From the NCBI RefSeq assembly GCF_000220395.1, contig NW_004085876.1:1-64000 (forward strand): a stretch of 64,000 nucleotides of DNA, given 5' to 3'. Below are positions 55,874 to 64,000 of the stretch, piece by piece. This DNA is from Ichthyophthirius multifiliis. Its lineage: Eukaryota; Ciliophora; Oligohymenophorea; Hymenostomatida. The notes below the pieces were generated by a model. That model was not told the origin of the DNA and ran no database searches. It saw only the letters and a list, made by a program, of their open reading frames with translations. Numbering within the stretch: the stretch's first letter is position 1; each line of letters opens with the position of its first letter. The position numbers were made by a program, and so were the translations under genes.

Positions 55874-57975
55874 ATGAAGAATTAACTATTCGAAAACAAA
55901 AATATCATCTCATCTACTCCAATTAAAAAAGAAAAGGAATATAATTGTAGTTAAGATCTTTTTAATGATCAAGTAATTAACTCTCAAAATAAAATTCCTT
56001 AACAAATAAGAGAATCCCCTTGGGAAGTTTATTGTTGGAATCATTTATAAAACTTATCACCACCTATTAATACATTTTATAATTAAAACAAAAATTAAGA
56101 AGTTTCTCCTCATTAAAATATGTAAATAATTTATATTATTTACTTTATTTCAATTTATTAAAATTTTTTCTTTTAAATATAATAGGGTACCTAAAATTAT
56201 GTAAAGTCCTTTTATTTCTTAAAACAATAATGCTAAATATTACGTTTATTAATCTCCAGTCTTTAAAATCTAATTTTAAAACTAGTAATTATTTATTTTT
56301 ATATATAATTTACTTAAAAATATTAATAAATTAAAATCTACATATATATATATTATATATTATAAAAAACTAGCAAAATATAAATAAAAAAAATTGATTA
56401 TTAATATATAATAATTTTTGTAAATTTTAAAATTAAATATTTTTTAATATTAAAAAAGAACCTTTTTAAATAAATTCTTAGAACATGAGTAAAATATAGA
56501 ATACATATCTGATATAGTCTTATAAAGTTGTTAAAATAAATAAGTATTATATAAGCAACCTGAATAAGTAGAAGAAGAACTGAACGATAATAAATTGTGT
56601 AAAAGAATTATAAAGTTTACAGACGATGATAAATATAAACCTACTATAGAAAGCATATTTAAAAGAAACAATGAGCTAAACTCTATATAAAATAATTTAT
56701 TTATATATAATTCAGGAGGTAGTAACTAAAAGAATAATTAGAATATTAATAATAATTTAGTAACCGAAAAAAATAATTTATTTTCAGATAATAATACTAC
56801 AATAAAGAAAGCCTAAGAATTTTCAATATAAAAGAAATAATAAAAATGTAAAAAATTATTCGATTCACCACAAACAGCTCAAAAAGAATAGTAAGGTTTA
56901 AGTTAAACTCCTTCAACTAAAAAAAAAATTTTTTAATTGGAGAAAGTATTAAAAACTTCGAAAAAAAAAGAAAATGAAAAAATAAAATTCCTGTTAATCT
57001 GAAGAAAATTTAGAAGAATCTTAATAAAATTTATCTGAAAAGAACTAAGAATCATAAAAGAAAAAACTCTGCTGTAATTGTAAACGTTCTAGGTGTTTGA
57101 AATTATATTGCGAATGCTTTGCTAATTCAAAATATTGTGAAGGATGTAGCTGCTTAGATTGCTTAAATTAAAAATAATTCCAGAATGAAATTTAATAGGC
57201 TAAAATGAACATTTTGGATAGGAATAATGGAGCTTTTGATTCTAAAATAGAAAAATAAGCTAATATTAAAAGAATTGATGATGGACTTTAATCTAATGAA
57301 AAAGTTCATAGCAAAGGCTGTAATTGCAAAAAAAGCAATTGCTCAAAAAAATACTGCGAATGTTATTAATTGGGTGTTAAATGCACTAAACTTTGTAAAT
57401 GTGAAAATTGTTAAAATATACATAATGCTGACAAAAATTCATCATTTAATTAATTCAGCATGAATAAAAATTAATAAAAAAGACCTTTCTTTAATTATTA
57501 TACTTAAGAACCTTATTATTATTATTATCCTTTATATTTTGGAGGATATGAAGGACAATATGAACATTAATAAAATGTTTATGTTTATGATGAATAAAAT
57601 TAACAACATAGTGAATATTAATAATATTAAAATAAATTCTAATAATAAATAAATTGTAAATAATAATAAAATTAAGATAGCTTTGGAGAAGAAGATTTAT
57701 TAAAAAAGAAATAAAATTTTGATAATATTTAATAAAAATTTGTAAATAATAATGAAAATATTCATGATGATATTAAAAAAAAAGAAATTTTTAAAAAGGA
57801 ATAGCTTAAGTTTGATGATAAATTTGGAGATTAGAGTGAATCTTATTCTTAAATTTAAAATGAAAATATTAACCATAATTAAAATTCTAGTGTTAAAAAT
57901 AAAAGTTCTAATAAAAGAAATTCTAAAATAATATATAATGATTAATTAAAAAAAAAAAAGAATTTGATAAAATGA
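55874..57975 (+). CDS. LIN54/tesmin/TSO1-like CRC-domain DNA-binding protein
   Basis: Start ATG 55874, introns 56122-56185 (64 nt) and 56285-56458 (174 nt), stop TGA 57973-57975; about 613-620 residues. The CRC domain has two intact CXC motifs: [20 protein letters not shown] with CEGCSCLDC, and [19 protein letters not shown] with [10 protein letters not shown], joined by a linker of about 60 residues. Each CXC binds three zinc ions and inserts a tyrosine into the CHR element of cell-cycle promoters; LIN54 is the DNA-binding part of the MuvB/DREAM complex. Upstream short motifs [18 protein letters not shown] and YQSPVFK resemble N-terminal motifs of plant CPP proteins. One frame correction is needed at 56961-56986: either one extra A or a 25-nt intron starting GTATTAAAAAC. 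The C-terminus is Tyr/Gln- then Asn/Lys-rich. Confidence 0.9.
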
Positions 57976-59919
57976 TTTTTTATTTAAAAATTATTTCTAA
58001 TTAACTTTTTTTTTGTATAAAATATTTATTTTATTTCTATTAATTTCTCATTTTATTTTATTTTATATCATAATTTATATATTATTAAAAAGAATATAAA
58101 ATTAAAAATTATATAAATAATATCTATTTTCATTATATTTTTTTCTATATAAAATTATTTGTATTATAAGTATTATTATGATTTCTAAAAATATTATAAA
58201 TATTATATTTTTTTTAATTTTTTTTTGTTTAGTGTTAATTAATTTTCAGTAATTTATTTAGTCTTCTTTTATTTATTTTACAATGACTTTAAGATCTATT
58301 GATCATATAAATTACATTATAAACCATAAGAACTGTAATTACCTTATTTACTATTTTTTAAAACTAAATTAATTAAAAAGTTTAAGTATATAATTTTGTG
58401 ACTTGCGCAACTTTTTAAGATAAAAAATAGCATTGAATTAAATTTTAATTTTAACTTTTAAGTATTTAAGAAAATTATATTTTTAATTAATTTTAAGAAA
58501 AAAAGTATTTATTTAATAATATTTTTACCTAACTATTTAAATATAAATTTTTAACCTAAAATATTTTTAGAGTTAATTTCTTATTTTTATTTATTAATAT
58601 TGCTTGAAAAAAAGTTATTATTATCTTTTAAAATAACTTTAAAATTTATAAATATAGAAGATATTTTTAATTATTATAATTTCTTAAAAAGTTAAATTTT
58701 GTAAATTATTTATTGACTGATTTCGTTTATTGTTTTTGTATTCATTTAAACCCGTTTATAATTAGTATTATTATTTGTTATATATTTTATTTTAGAAAAA
58801 AATTATTTTAAACTTTTAAAATACTTAAATCTTCAATCAAGTATTTTTTTTATTCTTTAATATTTATTTAAATTATACTTAATTTTATTATATTATAATT
58901 TCTTAATCTATACTTATCTTATTAAATATTTTTCTAAATTAAATTACTCTAGATACTGACTAATTATAACTACTTCTCCCCCTATTCTGTAATACATTAG
59001 ACACTATAATAGTCTATTAACTAAATTAAGAAAAAATTTACTTCGCCAAAATATTTATGTATATTTAAATTTTAATCTATCTTTTTGAATATAATATAAA
59101 TATATTTGTATAAAGAATTTTATTAAAAATACTTAAACTTAATTTACGGTAATTATTTTATTAAATATTAAGTTACAAATATTTGTATTATAAAGTAAAA
59201 TATTAACCATCATAATTTTAAATAATCTTTAAATATAACTTAAATTATAACTTTTGCAAACTCTCCATTTTTTATTATACAAAAATCTCTTGCATAATCA
59301 TTTTGCTTCAAAAAGAATTAATACTTTTAATATTTTATAAATGAGATTTAAAATATATTTATCTTAAAATATTTAATTTTCTCTTGTTAATAAATATATA
59401 CCATAAACCAATTTCATTTAATGATCAAATATTAAATTTTCTTGATTTTTCAATATTTAATAGAATTTTTTTATTTATATAATAGTGCTGACTCATTGAA
59501 TTATTCTCTATTTGATAATTCTTTTATTCAAAATAATTAACTTGTTTAAGATTTTAGAGATATAGATTTGTTAACTAAAAAAAAAAATATTAAATGATTT
59601 TTTATTTAAACTTATTTATTTTTAATATTTTTTATATATTTCATTATATAAAAAAGAATATCAATAAGCAATTCATTTACCAAAATTAAGTTTTAAAAAG
59701 GAGATATATTATAGACACAAAATAATGATTTTATTTTTCCCTAAAAAGACAAAAAAATAACTCAAATATATAAAAAACACATATTGTTAAATATGATAAA
59801 TTATATTTATTTAGTTTAAATAAACAATATTTTTCATGCAAAAAAATATTATAAAATATAAATAAATAAATATATTGATTTTTTTGCTTTAATTTTTTTT
59901 AAAAAAATATTTATTTTAT
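57976..59919. other. Intergenic between convergent genes, nothing recognised
   Basis: Nearly 2 kb of A/T. A slightly G/C-richer patch near 58965-59020 (ACTTCTCCCCCTATTCTG) has no frame or fold that I can support. Confidence 0.5.
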
Positions 59920-60194
59920 TCATCTAAGTCTTCTGGCTTCTCTTTCACATTCCATTAATTCAAGAACATCACCAATTTTGGTTGGTCCCTTGACGTTTCT
60001 GACTAATCTACGTCCTTTTTCACCTCCAGTAATTAATTCAACTTTAACTTATGTTATACCACCTCTAGATCCTTTTGATTTATTAAATTTATTATTAATT
60101 TACTTTTTTTATTTTTATTTTTTGTTTAATTTTGTTTACCGGTTTTTCCGAGGACTTCAACGATTCTTGCTTTTGTTGTTGTTTCTTAGTTCAT
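59920..60194 (-). CDS. RPS28: 40S ribosomal protein eS28
   Basis: Start ATG 60192-60194, one intron 60072-60139 (68 nt, phase 1), stop TGA 59920-59922; 68 residues, exactly the family size. Sequence order matches eS28: [48 protein letters not shown], and the invariant C-terminus CEREARRLR. The protein is on the platform side of the small ribosomal subunit near the mRNA exit. Coding sequence is richer in G/C than the flanks, as for P1, consistent with high expression. An intron splits the TG/SRGG turn. Confidence 0.97.
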
Positions 60195-61836
60195 TTTTGT
60201 TTTTTATTTTTTTTGTTTTTAATTATTTTATTTTTTAATTAATTATTATATATTTATTTTTTTCTTTTAAAATTAATTTCCTTTTTTAATATTTTTGGAT
60301 TCTTCTATTTTTATATTAATTAACAAAATAGTATTTTTTTTAATAAAAAGTAATTTTAAAAATAAATCAAGCATATATCTATTAAATAAAATAATGAAAA
60401 TGTGATATTAAGATAGTTATTTATATTTAAATTTAATATAATCAATTATTTATTTATTTTATTAATAATATAAACCTCGAATTTTAGCAAAAATTAAAAT
60501 TTTTGCATTATATATTTTATTTTATTCACATAATTTTTATTTATTTTTTTTAAAAAAAATCTGTAAAAGTTTGCATTTTAGGATTATTTTATTTTTCTTA
60601 TATTTAAAATTGTATAAAATATAAAATAACATATAATTTTTCTTTAAAAAAATATAAGATTTAATTAAATAATTTATAAATATATCTTTAAAAATGCTAA
60701 TATTTTTTTTTTTTTTTATATTGAGATATATAATAATTAAATCAATAAAAAAATTATATTAATTTAATTAATGTGCTTAAATATTACATATGTTTATTTT
60801 ATATATATATATTTTATATGCCTTTAAAACATTAAACTTCATTATTATACTATAAAATATACCAATTTTAAAACAGTCAGTATCTAGTTTAAATATTTAA
60901 CAAAAATATTAAGATTTTATAATATTGTATTAACTTTTAATCATAATCAGTTTTTTATTCCAAACTTATATATTAATATTTAGGATTTAATAATTAAAAT
61001 CAGCAAATTTAATTAAAATAAGTTATGTTTGATGCATATTTTTAATTAAATTCTAAATAAAACAATAGCAAATCTTAAAGCAAATAAAATTAGACACGAC
61101 AATTTTAAAAAAATTATTAATAATAATTTTTTGTTTATAATTTAATCGTTATTTTGTTAAATTTAATTTAATTTTTAGTTAGATTTAAGATAACACACCA
61201 AGTAAATTTATTTTTATAGGTATTATTTTTATTTTTTAAGACTTTTTGTTATTTTTAAAATATAATTACGGATTAGTTTTTAAATATTTTTCTTTAAATT
61301 TTTTATTTATTTAATTAGATATTTATTATATCTAATTAAATTTTTTTTTTTTTTTTTTTTTAAATGTTAAGTTTTATTATTTATTTTTACAACAATTTGA
61401 ATAATATTATTTGTTAATATATTTTTATGTATCAAATTTTTAATTATTTATTTATTTTTCCTTTTATTTTAAGAAATTAATTATGTTATTTTTATTTTAT
61501 TTTTTAATTAATTTCATAAATTTATATTTAAATTAGATAATAATTTAATTTTTTTTTATAATAAAGTTCAAATAAAGGTTATTTATTGAAAGATTATTTA
61601 AACTATATTTAACTATTAAACATAAAAGTACTATTATTTATTAAATTAATTAATTTATTTGAAAAAAAGCTTTTGCTTTGAAAATTATTACCGTATATAT
61701 TTTTTTATTTTGAATAAAAGTGCATACAATTTATTTTATAAAATAAAAAATATTTATATGAAAAAAAAAAAAAAAGATATAAAAAAAAGAGTTTAAAATA
61801 AAAAAAATAAAATATAATTAAATATTTAAAATAAAA
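60195..61836. other. Divergent intergenic region, nothing recognised
   Basis: 1.6 kb between divergent eS28 and coiled-coil genes. It contains long T and A runs (for example 61340-61361) but no recognisable promoter element or gene. Confidence 0.55.
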
Positions 61837-63875
61837 ATGCTTTTAAGGAAATATTCTTTAAACATAAAATAATTAATATAAATACCAAATTTTGGCATAA
61901 AACTAAGAAAGCCAGCTCGTCCAAGAAACACATACGACGAAGAAAAACTTGAGCATAAGAAATTAGAAAAGGAATTCCGTCGAAAAGTATGTGAAGATTT
62001 TTGGGTTACATAAAGAATTGTTGAAAATAATTATTTAGAAAAATATACACGTGAATAATTAGAATTGAAAAAAAAAGCTGATTAAAAGTTTCGAGATTAA
62101 ATAATTACAATATCTTATTAAACTAAATAAAGGATTGAAAAATTAAAAGAAAAAAGCTAATTAGAAGAATCCAGACATAAAAAGCATTTACTAGAACAAG
62201 ATGTAAAAGCAATGAATAAGCAAAGAGTTTTATAAATTCTAGAACATGAGTCTTAGAATTGGATTAATGAAAAAAATTTAAATAAAATAAATTAAGAAAC
62301 AATTATTCCATCTACAGTTTTTAATGAAACTGAATATTATCTTAAACTTCATGAATAAGCCTATTTATATGAATAAGGAAGATTTAAAGATTTAGAAGAG
62401 GCGACTTTAGAATAACCTGAAATTTAATATAAAAATTCACTTATTATGCCTGTATGAAATTTTATTTTATAATATATATATTATACATTATTAATATTAA
62501 TTTTTATCTTTTATAAAAAAAAGATTTATTAAGAAGTTGTTTCTTTAGTTAAATATTTAAAAAATACAGAAAGCTATAAACTTGAGAAAGAATTTTAAGT
62601 TGCAAAAAAAATTTTAAAAGATGATTTAACTAATAATAATTAAGAAAATTTAATATAAGAAAAATTAGTTAAATTAGAAAAAGCGTTTTAAAAATTAGTA
62701 AAAAAAAAAAAATATTAAAATATATTAATTTAACAAAATATAAAATATAATTAAATAATATAAAATATTAATTAGAGGAATGAATTGAAAAAAAAATAAG
62801 AATAACCTGACAATTAAATAGAATTTTTGCATTAACATTTATTAATTTTATATAACCTATTAAGAAAATGGTCTGAATATACAACGATTGTAAAAATGCC
62901 AAATGCAGCTGTAAGATCATTAATAGAATAAAAAAAAGGAAGAGCAAAAGGAGAATAAGTAATTAAAAAAAAAGATGAATTATGTTTAGATGAAGATAAT
63001 GAAGAAGATTTGGAAATGAATAAAGATGATGAAAATTTCGCAAAACCAAAAGATATTTCTTAAGAAGAAGACAATATTTAAAGTAATGATGAAAAAGTTA
63101 CTTCTGAAAGTGAAGACGAAATTGATATAAAGAAATTAATAGATGAAGAAAAAGAAAGAGAAGAATAAGTTAAAAAATAAAAATAGGAATTTATGGATAA
63201 GATATAAAAATTGTAATAAGATAAAGAAAACAAAGAAAAAAATTAAGAAAATTAAGATAATTAAGAAATAATTTTAGATTAAGAATAAATAATTCAAAAT
63301 TTAATAAAATAATTTGAAAAAACTGCTGTAATAAATTATTAAAATTATATGAATCATATTAATATAAATATATATATAATATATATATATATTTATATAA
63401 TTATTTATTAGTAATTTTTTTCAATACATATTTTTTTAATAATAAGGATGATTAATTATAATAAGAATTTAATATTGATTAAATTAGCAGTTTATATGAT
63501 AATAAAGACAAAGCAGATTAATAAGAATATTTTAAAGGTCTTGATTTAGAAAATATCTTTCCAAGAGTATTATTAGATACTGCTTTTTAATTTGATAAAA
63601 TTTAACATTTAGAATATCAAAATGTCGAATAAGCTCTTAAAGCCGAAGAAAAAATCGATTTAATAAAAGGAGATGACCCCAATTAATCTCCTCGTAAATT
63701 TGAAACTTCATTAATTGTTGAAGTATTTAAAGAAAGAAGTACTTAATTGAGATAGTAAGTAATTTCAAGACCTAATTAAATTAAATTAAATGATATAGAT
63801 ACTCTTTTAGATTTAATAGGCGAAATAAGAGTTTAAGAAAGCGAATTTTTGTTAAGAATTTGGAATAATTTTTGA
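61837..63875 (+). CDS. Basic/acidic coiled-coil protein; N-terminal part mS26-like
   Basis: Start ATG 61837, introns 62452-62523 (72 nt), 62698-62775 (78 nt) and 63328-63446 (119 nt), stop TGA 63873-63875; 589 residues, all phases fit. The first 25 residues (MLLRKYSLNIKQLIQIPNFG) resemble a mitochondrial targeting peptide. Next is a basic helical region (RKPARPRNTYDEEKLEHKKL; VLQILEHESQNWINEKNLN) that recalls mitochondrial small-subunit protein mS26, whose C-terminus reads EV..F.T.ENL. The remaining 380 residues, with a Glu/Asp/Lys block (63000-63300) and a final helical segment ending LLDLIGEIRVQESEFLLRIW, exceed mS26 greatly. Ciliate mitoribosomal proteins are often extended, so this is possible but unproven. 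Confidence 0.55.
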
Positions 63876-64000
63876 TGTTAAAATTAATACAATACAAAAT
63901 AGAAATGTAATTATTTTTATTTTTTTTATATTTTATATTTTAAATAATTTTTTATTTTTAATTTTTTTTTAAAAAAAAATTATATGTTTAAATAATTTAA
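63876..64000. other. AT-rich right edge
   Basis: Short A/T-rich stretch after the last stop codon; nothing recognised. Confidence 0.6.

Overview
The window looks like macronuclear DNA of an oligohymenophorean ciliate. Nearly every convincing protein can be read only if TAA and TAG mean glutamine and TGA is the sole stop. The DNA is extremely AT-rich (clearly under 20% GC by eye), introns are short and AT-rich with GT...AG ends (most 40-80 nt, a few 120-450 nt), and intergenic stretches are almost pure A/T. A hymenostome such as Ichthyophthirius or a relative fits best; the species is inference.

Layout. 0.4-6.1 kb (-): one very long gene, MYND-like zinc finger + Aurora-type kinase + low-complexity linker + about 1000 residues of coiled coil. 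8.3-9.4 kb (-): ER membrane complex subunit EMC3. 11.3-15.4 kb (+): cytosolic leucyl-tRNA synthetase with six introns. 18.4-23.2 kb (+): a nephrocystin-3-like STAND NTPase and a coiled-coil protein, very probably one gene. 23.4 kb (+): ribosomal protein P1. 25.1 kb (-): a broken UTP3/SAS10-like fragment. 25.8-27.1 kb (+): a membrane protein. 27.3-28.9 kb (+): TRAPPC13. 29.6-30.5 kb (+): a damaged cysteine-rich membrane protein. 31.5-34.1 kb (+): SCP/FCP1-type phosphatase with a long Q/N-rich N-terminus. 35.5 kb (+): small coiled-coil protein. 36.6-38.2 kb (+): TPR protein. 40.3-42.2 kb (+): SPT3-like SAGA subunit. 42.5-43.8 kb (+): INO80B/IES2-like (PAPA-1) protein. 45.7-50.1 kb (-): UBR-type N-recognin E3 ligase. 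52.5-53.7 kb (-): ZIP zinc transporter. 55.9-58.0 kb (+): LIN54/tesmin CRC-domain protein. 59.9-60.2 kb (-): ribosomal protein eS28. 61.8-63.9 kb (+): basic coiled-coil protein, perhaps mS26-like.

The genes do not form an operon-like pathway. The set is eukaryotic housekeeping (translation, ER insertion, vesicle tethering, protein turnover, zinc transport), ciliary/cytoskeletal coiled coils, and several chromatin or transcription factors (SPT3, INO80B, LIN54, CTD phosphatase) between 31 and 58 kb. Several otherwise clear genes carry one-base frame breaks at A or T runs; these are probably assembly errors, though true lesions cannot be excluded. I saw no tRNA, rRNA, CRISPR array or autonomous transposon. 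The most interesting items are the MYND-Aurora-coiled-coil kinase, the STAND-coiled-coil fusion implied by a TGA-free junction, and a four-copy tandem palindrome at 51.26-51.37 kb.
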